Assembly: GCF_030936135.1 (NCBI RefSeq) | Contig: NC_082637.1 | Span: 4,849,001-4,913,000 of the forward strand | Source of the DNA: Gavia stellata | Lineage: Eukaryota; Chordata; Aves; Gaviiformes; Gaviidae | Length of the DNA stretch: 64,000 nt | Direction: 5' to 3' | In this document: positions 36,867 through 48,791 of the stretch, piece after piece | Layout of the letters: each line of letters opens with the position of its first letter | How positions within the stretch are numbered: position 1 is the first letter of the stretch | The notes under the pieces: generated by a model | What the model was told of the DNA's origin: nothing | The model's database searches: none | What the model saw: only the letters and a program-made list of their open reading frames with translations | Position numbers and translations under genes: made by a program

Positions 36867-39800
36867 ATTTCAGGTAATGATTTCCTTGGGAGCACGTCTT
36901 GATGTCAACGATGGTACAACCATGGCGTGCCAATGGCTGGATCTTTGATGGTGCTTCTAGGGCAAGGGTGGTGGGAAGGAGGGTGGGTCTTACCCACCCC
37001 ATTGATGAGAACAGGTCTGGGGTTTTGAGGGTCTCGAGACTTAGATGGGGCAGACAAAAAGCCTCTTGGGCTTGGGAGACCAGCACTGAAGAGGACAACG
37101 TACAGGGAAAAGTGACGGTGGAAAAATTAAAGGCAAAAAGAAGAATGGATAGAGAAAGGGTCAAAAGGGAGGAGAAATCTCTCCAGCAAACACCATAGCA
37201 TCATACTGTGCCTGGGAGCGACAGGAACCCAAACCCAGGTGAGGAGCCAGAAAGTGGGGGGCTCCTGGTTCATGGAAGGCCTTTATTTGAGATTTATTTA
37301 CACTGAAGTTTATTCTACGCTTATTTGCCTCCTTTATTTTCTGCCTCCCTGTAATTTTCTCTCTTCTGCCTTTTACTCCCTTTCTTTTTTTTCTTTTCTC
37401 CAAAAAAAGAGACGAGGTAGAGAAAATCATTATGCATTCGCTTAAAATTAAAATGAAATATTTCAGCATTTCAATTTTCCAGTTTTATGGGGAGAAAAAA
37501 AGAAAACTGATGAAAACCTCACATCCAAAGCGCAACCATTTGGGGAATGAGAAAGAAAACACCGTGCCCCTATTTTGCCAGAGCAGATTTCAAATACGCA
37601 GCCCAGGACTTACTCCAGAGCAAAGCAGGAGGTGGTTTTTCCTCGTCCCCTGAGAACGGCGATTTTCAGGAGCTCACAGCTGCTCGGAGGGACCCAGTGC
37701 CCACCCAGTGCCCTCCCGAGCTCGTTTAAGAGGGATCGCAATTTATTGTGGCAAAGGGGGACAAGGGGTTGTGATGGCCCCATTTATCTCTCATCATTTT
37801 GCTAAAATTGAATCATTTTGCATCGAGGAATTTCATTCTCCCTTTGCGTGGGTATGGCAGCCTACAAAATAAAGTCATTTTTCTGACACGTGATGGTTGT
37901 TGCAAAATGGAAGCTGGCAACTTTTCACTGCAGAGAGTTCGGAGCGGGATATTGGGGCTGATTAAATGCTTCCTTCTAATTTTACTTTTAACGGGACATC
38001 CTCGACGTTGACCCTGTGCCTCCCTATGGAGTGGGCAGGGATTGAGCTTTAGGATATTTCGCATCACCCTATTTCAAGAAGAATGGCCCCAAATTCATCC
38101 TTTCTTCTCCGTCCTGCCCATATTTTTGGAGAGTGGAGGTTTTGGTGTGTTTTCCTTGGTGGTCCCCCCGACGCTCTCCCCATCCCAGCACCCCACCAGT
38201 GGCTTTGGGATGCAACCGCAGCCGGTACGAGAGTCGGGGCGAAAGGAAAGCCCTCTCCTGGCAACACGCTCGGCAGCAGCCTTGCTGCAAAACCCTGCGG
38301 TTTCTGCCGCCAACCGAGGACGTTGCAATATTTTTATCTGTGAAATCTGGTCCTGGCTCTCAAGGTGGCTTTGCACTAACCAGAAATAAGGCAAGGGCAA
38401 TGACCCCTGTCTGCATTCCCAGATCCCGGGCTGGAAACCCTGAGAAATGACCCTCCATCAGACACATCGATGATTAATTACCTTGAAATCACAGCTGGGT
38501 AATTCAATTTCAGCATTACGTCCAGATTATTCGATTTCTTTTGCTCTTCTTGGGGCCCGTTTCCCTGCCATGGGATGGATGCTGACTGCCCAGGCAGGGT
38601 CCAGCCAAGGCGACTGAGTCCAGTGTGGTTAGGAAAACAAAAAAAATTTGGTCTTTTCACATCCACAAACCTTTTTGCCTGTGTTTGGGGGCACTTTCCC
38701 CCATCCCGGGGGATGCAGCGGAGGGTGCGATGGCAGCCCGGAGCCCGTATCCTCCGGCTTTGGTGCCATCTAGTGCCTTCCCACCGGCTGCTTCCAGCCC
38801 AGACTTTCTGAGCTAAAATGTCGGTGGCCAAATTGCATTAAAAACCTTGACTATTTCTTGCCAAAATACCTCCTTTGCAGACTGGGTGCTGCTGAGAGCC
38901 CTCGCCTCCATCCACATGTGTCCCCCCAGCCTTTCCATGGGGCTGGGAGCCAGTCGGGCTGAGCCTGTAGTACCAGAAATTGAGGGGATTCCTCCCTGGT
39001 GCATGGGGAAGGGAGGAAAGTAGGTGTAAAGCTAATTTTGAAGCATTTTTGAGAACTTTTCTGAGCATTTTCGAGTTTTGCTATACCCTCGCGCAAGCTG
39101 GGAGCACCCATCCAGGGCAAGACCGTACATCGGCCATTGAAGGATGGGGCAGCTCAGCATCACTCCTCTGAAAACTTGGCCGTAGCACAGGGTGCTGCTG
39201 GTTACCGGGGTATAAAGCATTATAATAACACTTTTTTGGCGGGCAGGGAGCTCAGAGCCTCCTGGAAAGTGTGCTCCCTGCCTAGAGCCATGCTCAGGTG
39301 GGACTGCTTGAAAAATTACCCTAATTCTTCCTCTTAACAAGCAGCTGGAGGAAGGAGAGATTGTGCAAGGAGCCCATGGTTCCACAGCTCCAAGAGGGAT
39401 GGGGTTTTTAATGGCCTGAGACTGTGTTTTAGCAGCATTCCAGCCACAGAAGAGGTCCTCACGTGTTCTTAGGAGGTGTGGAGGATGGTCAGGTGTGCAC
39501 CAGGGGCTCATCCTCCTTTTGCAATGGAGATGAACTGAACAGCATTTTCAACTCCCCAAGCCTTGTCCGAGACATGCTGTGAGTTGCCTTTTGAAGTTAT
39601 CCGTCTTTTCATTAGGATTCACCATGTTTTGTCTCTTCCTCTGGGTGCCTTAAAACTCCAGCCTGCTCTTCCCCTTCCCACCGTTGTCTCCTAACGGCTT
39701 GAGTCTGCCCTAGGTTACCCCGAAGGTGACCTGCACCCATCTTCCCACCTCTGCAGGGGACAGTGGTCTTCAAACCTAGGGGGAACCCACCCTGACTGAT

Positions 39801-40940
39801 GAAAGTGCGATGGAAAAAAACAAACCCAGCTGAATGAAGAACAATATTGAGACCAGTTTTGTATCATCTCCTGCAGCAGCGGAGGGGCAGCGTGCTGCTC
39901 TCCGGTCCCTTTATCACATCTTAGGCACCATGTGCCAGGGCCTAAGGTGGTGGCGTGGGCTTGGTTGCACAAGAGGAGTCCAAGGACTGTATTGGAGCTG
40001 TCTGATGCCCGTCATCAAGAATACATCTACAACACACCCAAGGCAAATGAGTGCATCAGCACAGGTAAACACACGGTCTTCAATTATTCAAGGGAAGGCA
40101 TCTGCTTACTCGCTCCAGCCTAAGTAATGTATGATCATTTGAGCAGCTTCACACCTCCCCTGGAGCCAACAGACACTAAAAAGCCATGAGATTGTGTTAG
40201 GCATTAAGGGATGCGTTGAGTGTCTGGTTATTTAGTATGTCCTGGCGTTGTTGGAGCAAACCTCCACCCGGCCCCGACCACCTGGGGAAGGGCGTACCAT
40301 ATATACGCTGCTTCCCCCACACACTCCTGCCCCCCACGTCTGACTTTTCCCAGGCCAGACATGGTTTGTAGACACGTAGGGACTCCCAGTGATTGGCTTT
40401 TTCATCGTTTCAGGGACTTTTTTTAATGAGAGGTATTTGGGAGGCTGGTCGGGCAAAGCACAGAAATGGGGGTGTTTCTACAAGCTGGTGCTCCCACGTC
40501 TGGTTGTCCACCGGGATTTTGTCTGGATAATCTCCATCTCTTACCTGTCCAGAGCTGAAAATGGTTCTCTGAAGAGCGCTGGTCCTTCCACAGACCAAGG
40601 GTGAGCCCTGTCACTGCCTGTCCAGCCTAATGTTCGGCGTGGGATTGAAAATGTGACACTAACAGTCCAAGAAAAGACCCAGCACATGTAAAGAACCATC
40701 AGAAATGAAAATGATTTGACAAAATACCCAAACCTGCTTTTTTTCCTCCTTGGGATGCATCTCACAGAGAGGCAGGGCTCATCTCCCCCTTTGCTGAGAA
40801 AGGGAGAGACTGTCCCCACCAAGGATGTGTGTACAAGCTGAGGTTTTGGCCACATCTCTCCACAGTGCTGGAGATACCCCTTCTGCCCCGGGGTTGCGAT
40901 CTCCTCCAGAAGCAAGAGGCAAAGCTGGAGAAGCAGTTAA

Positions 40941-42074
40941 GGAGTTGTCGTGGTTTAAGCCCAGCCGGACTAATCACCACACAGCTTCTCACTCACTCCC
41001 CTTCCTCAGCTGGACAGGGGAGAGAAAATATGAGGAAAAGGCTCGTAGGTCGAGATAAGGACATAGGGAGATCACTCACCAATTACCATCATGGGCAAAA
41101 TAGACTTGACTTGGGGAAATTAGTTTAATTTATTACCAATCAAAATCAGAGTAGGATAATGAGAAGTAAAACCAAATCTTAAAAAGCAACACCTTCCCCC
41201 CACCCCTCCCTTCTTCCCGGGCTCAACTTCACTCCCGAACCTCTTCCCCCCCCCGAGCGGCGCAGGGGGACGGGGAATGGGGGTTGCGGTCAGTTCATCA
41301 CACGCTGTTTCTGCCGCTCCTTCCTCCTCACACTCTTCCCCTGCTCCAGCGTGGGGTCCCTCCCACAGGAGACAGTTCTCCACGAACTTCTCCAACGTGG
41401 GTTCTTCCCACGGGCTGCAGTTCTTCACGAACTGCTCCAGCATGGGTCCATTCCACGGGGTGCAGTCCTTCAGGAACAGACTGCTCCAGCGTGGGTCCCC
41501 CTCGGGATCGCAAGTCCTGCCAGCAAACCTGCTCCAGCGTGGGCTCCTCTCTCCACGGCTCCACAGGTCCTGCCAGGAGCCTGCTCCAGCGTGGGCTTCC
41601 CACAGGATCACAGCCTCCTTCAGGCATCCACCTGCTCCAGCGTGGGGTCCTCCACGGGCTGCAGGTGGATATCTGCTCCACCGTGGACCTCCATGGGCTG
41701 CAGGGGGACAACCTGCTTCACCATGGTCTTCACCAGGGGCTGCAGGGGAATCTCTGCTCCGGCGCCTGGAGCACCTCCTTCCCCTCCTTCTTCACTGACC
41801 TTGGGGTCTGCAGAGTTGTTTCTCTCACATATTCTCACTCCTCTCTTCTCCGGCTGCCGCTTCCCGGTTTTTCCCCCCTTCTTAAATATGTTATCACAGA
41901 GGCGCTACCACTGTTGCTGATTAGCTCAGCCTTAGCCAGTGGCAGATCCGTCTTGGAGTCGGCTGGCATTGGCTCTATCAGACATAGGAGAAGCTTCTAG
42001 CAGCTTCTCGCAGAAGCCACCCCTGTAGCCCTCCCTACTACCAAAGCGCTGCCACGCAAACCCAATACAGGAGT
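40941..42074 (-). mobile_element. Solo LTR, ERVL-type, with 5-bp target duplication
   Basis: The 1,124-bp LTR spans 40946-42069 and is flanked by a perfect GGAGT direct repeat at 40941-40945 and 42070-42074. Read on the minus strand it begins TGTATTGGGTTTGCGTGGCA and ends TTAAACCACGACA, giving the TG...CA termini. A CCAAT box (GAGCCAATGCCAGCC) lies near 41973, a TATA-like TATTTAA at 41888-41882, and a poly(A) signal AATAAA at 41134-41129, all on the minus strand, so sense is minus. The ends resemble an LTR common in many bird genomes, which I recall as class III ERVL-like. No internal gag/pol sequence flanks it, so it is a recombined solo LTR. The 5-bp duplication fits an ERV integrase. Confidence 0.92.
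41340..41775 (-). repeat. Degenerate tandem repeat inside the LTR
   Basis: About ten copies of a unit built around CTCCAGCGTGGG (plus strand) followed by a CCACGGGCTGCAG-like half. Copies start at 41344, 41390, 41435, 41484, 41532, 41584, 41635, 41676, 41716 and 41757, giving spacings of 40-52 bp. The array sits between the TATA box and the poly(A) signal of the LTR, so it would be transcribed. It keeps long frames open on both strands (up to 238 codons), which are repeat artefacts, not genes. Confidence 0.9.
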
Positions 42075-43030
42075 CACCCACCAGCTACCCCTCGATGACA
42101 TCCTGCTCCCATGGGTCCCATCCTCGTTGGTACCCCACGTTGTGAAGATGCCTCCATCCTTCCCCACTCCCGTGCAATGAAGACAGAAAGCTGAGAAGTG
42201 CAGTCCCTCACCTTCAAGAGCCAACCCCGAATGCTCAGAAGAACCACCACTTCGCCCAAATCTATTCATTAACCCACATCACCACTTTATTTAAGTGCAA
42301 AATATGTTTCTTAGGGTGCCCTTCCCTCTTGCTGCAAGATGAGGAGGGGGTATCCCCCTCTTGGGGATGTGCTGCTGGCCAAGAGAAGAAGGAAAGCCCA
42401 GCCAAGGTGGTTTCCAGCCCGTCGTCTCATCGTGGAGAGCTTCTCTGTGGCTCTTCGTGCAGACGACAGAGCCCATTAGAGCTGTAAAACGCTGGCAGAA
42501 GGGAGGCGTTAGTGAGATGTCAGAAAATAGATCTGTGGCGCTTGGCCGGTGATTTGTGACTGGCAGAGCTCCTGTGAGGGGTATTTTTTATTTGGTGGTT
42601 TTGTCACACGCGGTCCAGGGAGAGTGTGAATAAATGGACTCAAATGGGAAGTGTAATCATGTGGAAAAGCAATAAAACTACCCTTTCATGAATCTCTGTC
42701 ATATCCTGTGCCAGGTAAGATGAGCTTTGAGTGAGAACACATAACACAAGTGATGCATTTCCCATTAGGATCGTAAAAGCATCACTCCAGCCCAACCACC
42801 TCTGACTTGAAAGCTCCTCTTTGGGTTTACAGGACCACTGCCGGCTCATAACACCACGGATAAACACCTCCGACGTATCTACAACCTCAGAGTGGGGATT
42901 TGAACGCGCCCTGCTTCGAAAGAGCAGCTTCTCCTGGAGGTCCGTGCTGCCAAACGCTGGGGCATCCAGAGGGCTGTAGTTGTAACAGTGGGGAGAAACC
43001 AAGAGTATTTTAAGGTGCAGATAATTAAAT

Positions 43031-43091
43031 TGGTTGGACTCAATGATCTTAAAGGGCTTTTCCAACCTAAATGATTCTACGATTCTATGAT
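43031..43091 (+). mobile_element. CR1 3' tail fragment
   Basis: A short 3'-end fragment with GGTTGGACTCAATGATCTTA, then TTTTCCAACCTAAATGATTC and a terminal TTCTACGATTCTATGAT repeat. It is the severely truncated end of a CR1 insertion in the intergenic region. Confidence 0.85.
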
Positions 43092-45540
43092 CTGCGGGCG
43101 GTAACATTAGAAAAGATGCATTTTCATGGAAGCAATGGAAAGTCACTATTTTTATGAGTGACTTTGGCATATAGAGTTGGAGATTTCTACTAAAAACTGC
43201 TGATCACACCGAGTTGCGCAGCAGCACTGTCAATACTGGAAGACGTGGATGAGGTCGGATGAGCTGGAGTGATGGATGTGACACTGGAGTTCAAACATGC
43301 CAAGTTTAAGGGAGACACACAAGCACCTGGCAGAAGGGGAACGGCAAGATTTGTGTGTCTTTGATCATGGGCCAGCCAAAAGCTATCAAGGCTTTGAAGC
43401 TATGGGCAAAGCAAATGCGATCCTCAGCTGTTCGGGATGGCATTTTGTCAGAGGCATGCGTAGGAAACCCCCTGGAAAAGGCACCGGTCAGACTCCAGGA
43501 GTTCTGCATTCAATTTGCATCACCTACAGTAATGAAAAATGAATTTGACAGGAGACTCTTACTTGTTTCTTTTTCCAGCTCCGATGTGGCTGCCCTGGAT
43601 TCACCCAAAGCTGCCTACGCAGCTAATAAATGTAGAAAATTATCTGAAATTAAACTTTCAGACAGTTTTCCCCTGTCCACCCCAGCTTTGCCCCGAGATT
43701 TACTGTCTGAAAGATCCTTCCTTCCCAGTAGCTGGCACTCAATTCTAATTTTAAACTGAATTACAAATCCAGATGACTAACCAGCTCCAAGAGAAAACTT
43801 CCAAGGGGCATTTATAAATCAGTAGTCGTAAAGACTCTCAGGAATGCATCTGTACTTTCATAAACTCCCTGGTATCAAGATACAGACCTGGGGGAGGTTG
43901 GACTCCTCAGCTGCTGTTGAATTTCCGTAAAAGGAGGATGTTCACCTTATTTGCACCAAAGATGAAGGGTGCAAGACCAATTTGCAGGGTTTGTCCGTCG
44001 CAAGTTTGCATTTTGCAGGCGTGCTGCTCCTTTCCTTTGCAGACAGAAGAGAAACTGCATCCCTGTGCTGCTCTGGAGAGAAAGCCACAGCAGCAGACAT
44101 TCACAAACCACAGCTCAAAAAAGGAGAGGGAAAACCAAGCAGTATTGCAGCAAATGGAGGTGATGGATTCAGCAAAGGACACCTTTTACAGATTCTCCAG
44201 GGAACTGGGGAACTAATCCACTTAGTAAAACACTTTCAGTCCCCATTTTAAAGCAGACAAACTAAATTTTCAGCCAAAAAATTAATCTGCACTGCAACAG
44301 TTTCACTGGGGAAAGCAATACAAAATCCAACCTGTTCGGTGGCTTTTGTCAGTTCTTGTATTGCCCCAGAAATGCCAGTTCCCACAAAGCACAGCGGCCC
44401 GAGCCTCAAGAGATGTGCTGAGTGCTGCAGGAGAAATTTTAAGCTTTCCATTCGGTGTATCCTGAAGTCCAAAGACTCTGGGTATCTCTTGGTGATGGAG
44501 AAATAAAAGATTCAGGAGATACGTCAGCTCTCATCCTTCCACATCTGTACCAAACTCCACAGCGCTGTTCTCCCTCAGCTGGTGATACAGGAGATGAAAT
44601 CTGAGGCTGGCGTCCACCTCCACAACGACCACCAGACCCAGAATCTGTATTTTAAAGCTTCACAAAAGCCAAGAACTCAGGGTGGGCTGAAAAGCCAACT
44701 CACTTCACTCTCGTCATCTGTCTTGACATTTAAAATACATGGATAAACATCTCTCCTTATGTGCACCTCTGAGAGCTTTCTCACGTGATGAAAACTGCAG
44801 AACTAAAGCAAACTCCCCTATTTAGCTGGAAACATAGTGGATTTTATTACTATTATTATTATTCCTGCTTCCATATTGGCTATGAGAAGACTGGCAGGCA
44901 AGGGGACCCTAAGTTTAGCACAGCGCTACCGTCCTTCTCTTTACTTGTGGCTGGAAATGCCCCAGTATAATTTAGAGGTTCTCCAAACGCTGTTCAGCCT
45001 GCCACCACCTCTCATGGTCTGCGAGGACCCACCCAGAGCTTCATAGCTGGTCTACACATCCATTTCAAACGGCCGTAGATCTGAGCTGGTTGGCACTACC
45101 AGGCTGCGTGAGAAAGTCCGAGTGGAACGTTGGTCTCAGTCAAAACGGTCTGACTGACCAGCGGAAGACAGCTGTGAGGATGGGACAAGGGGATGCGGTC
45201 GGAGAAATACCGGTATGAAGGTTGCTCGGCCACCTGAAGGACTGCGGTGTGTGGGAAGACGGAGGCTGCACGGAAACCACATCCCTAGAAGGGATTCTGC
45301 GGAGCAGGATGAGCACCGGCCGCTGGTTAGTGCTACCTGCGCATTCCCCACCAGCGCGACAGGGAGAAGCAGTGGTCCTGTCCTGGTCTGGGAGATAAAA
45401 GCAAGCTTTTGTGGTCAGGAGATCACGTTTACATTCTGGACATTCAAAATTAAATGCATTACCGTAGGGAACAGTGCTGAAATTGGGCAGCTGTAACCCG
45501 TTCCCAGAGTTTAAGGCTTTATTTTGGAGATGTGACAAAC

Positions 45541-45713
45541 AGCGGCTTACCCAGGGAAGTGGTGGAGTCACCATCCCTGGAGGGATTTAAGAGACGTGTA
45601 GACGTGGTGCTTAGGGTCATGGTTTAGTGGTGGACTTGGCAGCGTTAGGTTTACGGTTGGACTCGATGATCTTAAAGCTCTTTTCCAACCTAAATGATTC
45701 TATAATTCTATGA
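45541..45713 (+). mobile_element. CR1 3' end fragment
   Basis: Starts within the CR1 ORF2 C-terminus (codons resembling [20 protein letters not shown]) and continues through the 3'UTR with GGTTGGACTCGATGATCTTA to a terminal ATTCTATAATTCTATGA repeat. It lies immediately downstream of the inferred ARK2N 3' end and in the opposite orientation. Confidence 0.9.
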
Positions 45714-45774
45714 ATGAAAGTGGGGAAAAAAAAAATCTCAAACAAGTTGATACTGTTTAAATAATACACTCTAT

Positions 45775-45891
45775 TTTATTTTGTCTTAAAATAGTTTAAC
45801 CTTTATGCTACAGACTTGTTTCAAAAAACAGAAGGTCTCATCTTGCACCAAAAATATATATATTTTTATATATATAACACTCTGTTTTATT
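45775..45891 (-). terminator. Candidate poly(A) signals of ARK2N
   Basis: Two AATAAA hexamers are present on the minus strand, at 45891-45886 and 45780-45775. The stretch between them on the plus strand is a run of TATA repeats and A-rich sequence. Either signal could define the end of ARK2N mRNA. The distal one sits just before the neighbouring CR1 fragment and the intergenic region. Confidence 0.5.
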
Positions 45892-45899
45892 ATTATTTT
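45849..45899. repeat. TA-rich simple repeat near the ARK2N 3' end
   Basis: An A/TA run (AAAATATATATATTTTTATA followed by TATATAAC) then TTTTATTATTATTTTTT. It overlaps the upstream poly(A) signal and would be AU-rich in the ARK2N message. Confidence 0.8.
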
Positions 45900-48601
45900 T
45901 TCTCCAAAGACCATTAAATACTAGATGGAAAATGAGAACTAAGTAACGAGTGTCGAGAAGAATCAAATTTTTTAACTAGAGTCGCACGTTTTAAACATTT
46001 ATATTCTAAGCAATGATTTGTCTTCACTACAGCAGATTCCAAGTTCACACTCCAGCAATTCAGGAACTGCTAAAACCGTGAAGGGCTTGAGCCAATGCAC
46101 ACTGAAGTCGATGGAAAGCCCTGCATCAACTCCAATGGGTTCCGGATCAGGCCCCAAGTGCATTGGTTCGTAGCCATACAACGGCTAACGTTTCTCTTTC
46201 CTGCTGAGAAGAGCAAAACCATCCAGGCACCTTTTGCTCTCTTTTTTAAAAAAAAAAAAAAAAAAGGAAAACAGAAAAAACAAAACAAAACAAAACCACT
46301 TCCTAGCTATCCAGTGATTGCGGTTTTCGGATCACTACCCTTTCAAATTTGTGAAGAATAAGAGAAAATACGTAGTGTTTTAAATAAAAGAAAAGAAAAC
46401 CTGCATCAGACTACAATACATGAATTGTTTAAACAAACACAGTGCACAATTGGAGGAAGTTTGGTTAGGACGCAGTCGTTTTTATATATACATGGAAGTC
46501 ACATCATATACAAACTGAAAAACAAGAGAGTTAGTTTGCATTTTTCATGGAAGGACTACAAATGGGTCCCTGCAGCTTTCTTCAAAACTGATCTTTAAAA
46601 GACTTGGTGAAACAGGCAAAAGCAGCCACACTAAATCACTGTTCCAAAGTTACCTTTACAGCGCGTGTGCTAGCCCACTAAAACGACGGCCGAGTTGCGT
46701 GATTAAAATATGAGGAGAAAAGATCGACAGCCACTACTGATACAGTGCCCCAATAGTACAGGGGCTTTTCCCTACTGCGATGCGAATGGGCTCCGTCCAC
46801 ACGCCGCTCCCTCCCGCCCTCCCTCCCACCCCCCGAGAAAGAAATCGCTCACTAGAAGCACCACATACATTTTTCTGGCCATGCAATACACTTACGTTCA
46901 ATGTTTTCGGAAGCTTGAAATTGGAATATCAATCCCTTACCTAGTTGTTCTTTAAAGTGCAGTCATAACCGTTCTGCTTATTAAAGAAAGAGCTGTTTGT
47001 TACTAACTATACCACCACTGCTGGGTTGGTTTTTTTCCTTTTAAGTTATGTGACAACATAGGTAATTTTATTTATTTTTTTTTGCCTACAGATAAAATTA
47101 TTGGAAGCCAAATAAATTTGGAAACCAGCCAACGCAAAAAGAAAACAGAACTTCCCATGTCCTGACTACCCCCATTCAGCCTTAAACGGCAAAAAAATCT
47201 GGTGATAGAGCTGTACAAAATTCCCACTAGAAACATTCTGAATACAAAGGAACATTTTAATTGCACAATAGACGTTTAAAGTGAATATCATCTTGTTAAA
47301 GTCTAATCTTTGGTTTTTGCCTTGAGAAAGGCTCAAAATGACAGATGAGGGGCAGGAATTTCCATATACACTACAGAAACTACAGCCTGCTGAAGCAAGC
47401 AGTTCCACTGATATCAGTAAATATTCTGGTAGGAAGTGTTCCCTGGATCATACCCTAAAAACAATTCCAAAACTAGGATAAGAGACATGACCTAAAGCCA
47501 GGAAAATGATGCAGATCTAGTTAAAAAAAAAAAAAATCATCACAACCTTAAGCCCTGATCCTGCAACATCTTTTAGGACAGAGTGTTAAGCACTTGAATG
47601 GCCCCACGAGTTTCAGCGAACTATCCGAGCTGAACGCTATGCAGCTGCTAAAGTGCTTTGCCAGACTAGGGCTCTGGAAAGGGTTGGGTTGGGTTTTTTT
47701 TTTTGAGATGGTCAGTGAAGCAAATAAGCAACAGTAGAAATGTGGACTACAAGCAGAATGTTTCGTTTCTCTCCTTCTCCTACTCCAGGCAAGACTTGGA
47801 TATAGGTAAAAAAGTTCAGCTATATTTAAGAAGGAGAGGGACGCCAGGCCTTTTTATTACTTTTCTTTTTCTTGTGCTTTTGCAATAATCAGCTGCTAGT
47901 AAGTCACTACTATTACTATTTTAAACCGTAACAAGCTGTGGGAAATGATCAGTGAAACACAGTAGTCAAGCAGACAGAAGACTCAGCACTGAAAAGAGTG
48001 TAAACTATAAATTATACTGAAAATAAAAAACCTTTAATTAAAAGCTGTTCAGTGCATATGTTATGGGCCGTTTGTATTAAAGACAGTCCCTCCTGCTGGT
48101 AACATAACCAAATCAGCTTGGGTATAAATACTCTTGGCCCAATTTTCGGAAGTGTTGAATACCCCCAGTTCCACTGAAATCAGTGAGGACACAGCATTTC
48201 TCAAAATCTCTGATGCTCACACAGCAAAACACTAACTTCTACTAACAAACTCAATATACTGATAAATTAAAAATGTTCTGAAGTCGGAGGTGGGAAAGGG
48301 TGGGAGGACGTAAGTTTGCACACAGTTATTTCTTCAGATTAACACAGCACAAGTTAGTAACTGTAGATGCGTTTTAAATTTGGAGCTATTGGCTTTTAAT
48401 TCTGGGAGGAATCCTCCTTTGAGAAGGCAAACCCATTTAAAATTATATTGAAATTATACTACATTCTTACAGAAATTAAAAACTTCATGAGTTTGAATTT
48501 TGTAATGCCAGGAACAGGGCTTCTGAAGCTGAAGCTTTAACAATGAACTTCTGTGCCACAACAGGGAGAAGGGGTGGGGACACAAACACAGTGACACTGC
48601 A

Positions 48602-48791
48602 TTACAGTAGATATTTGCGTCTGGTATCCTCATCCAAAGTGAGGTCTACTACTTCTGGGGGCGAAGACCAATTCTGCTGGGGAGTCACAGCTGTCCATGA
48701 TTGTGTTTGCTGAGTGTTAATGTACTGTGAGCCTGAGCCATGCTTCCAGGAAGACACACTCTGAATCACACCTCCCCTGGGATGCACACAC
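48602..48791 (-). CDS. ARK2N: ARK2N (C18orf25) terminal coding exon and stop
   Basis: The last coding exon carries one base completing Arg, then 62 codons and a TAA stop at 48604-48602. It begins CVHPRGGVIQSVSSWKHGSG and ends PPEVVDLTLDEDTRRKYLL. The acceptor is TGCTACAG|GTGTGTGCATCC. The C-terminal VVDLTLDED is a strong SUMO-interacting motif (hydrophobic core followed by an acidic run), equivalent to EVVDLTVDED in RNF111. The region between is rich in Ser, Gln, Thr and Trp, as in the mammalian protein. Joining 60063-59881, 55866-55740 and 48791-48602 gives one open frame with no frameshift or premature stop, so the gene looks intact. It ends here without any RING domain, as expected for ARK2N. 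Confidence 0.95.

Larger units (their letters stand above)
34260..45530. other. Intergenic region between RNF165 and ARK2N
   Basis: About 11.3 kb separates the RNF165 CpG island from the ARK2N 3' end. It contains the solo LTR, CR1 tails at 35172-35300, 36602-36866 and 43031-43091 (a fourth CR1 fragment lies just beyond, at 45541-45713), and otherwise unique sequence. The part nearest the island (34260-35170) is still moderately GC-rich. The parts 37200-40900 and 42100-45500 show no exon, RNA gene or repeat that I recognise. The open frames there (up to 176 codons at 43170-42640, which ends in CR1 tail sequence) have no recognisable domain. Confidence 0.6.
45755..48601 (-). other. ARK2N: ARK2N 3' untranslated region (inferred)
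   Basis: About 2.85 kb of AT-rich sequence follows the ARK2N stop and contains no recognisable transposon. It is consistent with a long vertebrate 3'UTR. On the transcribed strand there is a Pumilio-type element (TGTATATA, near 46492-46485). There are also several poly-U/AU-rich tracts, A/T homopolymers near 46241-46297, and AATAAA copies near 47.07, 45.89 and 45.78 kb that could give alternative 3' ends. The extent is inferred from these signals and from where a CR1 tail begins (45713). No open frame in it is convincing. Confidence 0.6.

Noticed and set aside
41277..42000. Frames of 238, 189, 173 and 163 codons at 41.1-42.0 kb
   Set aside because: All lie in the tandem repeats of the solo LTR and are repetitive in sequence. 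No gag, pol or env sequence was recognised.
42640..43170. 176-codon frame on the minus strand
   Set aside because: Part of its translation is the reverse of a CR1 3' tail, and the rest has no similarity that I recognise.
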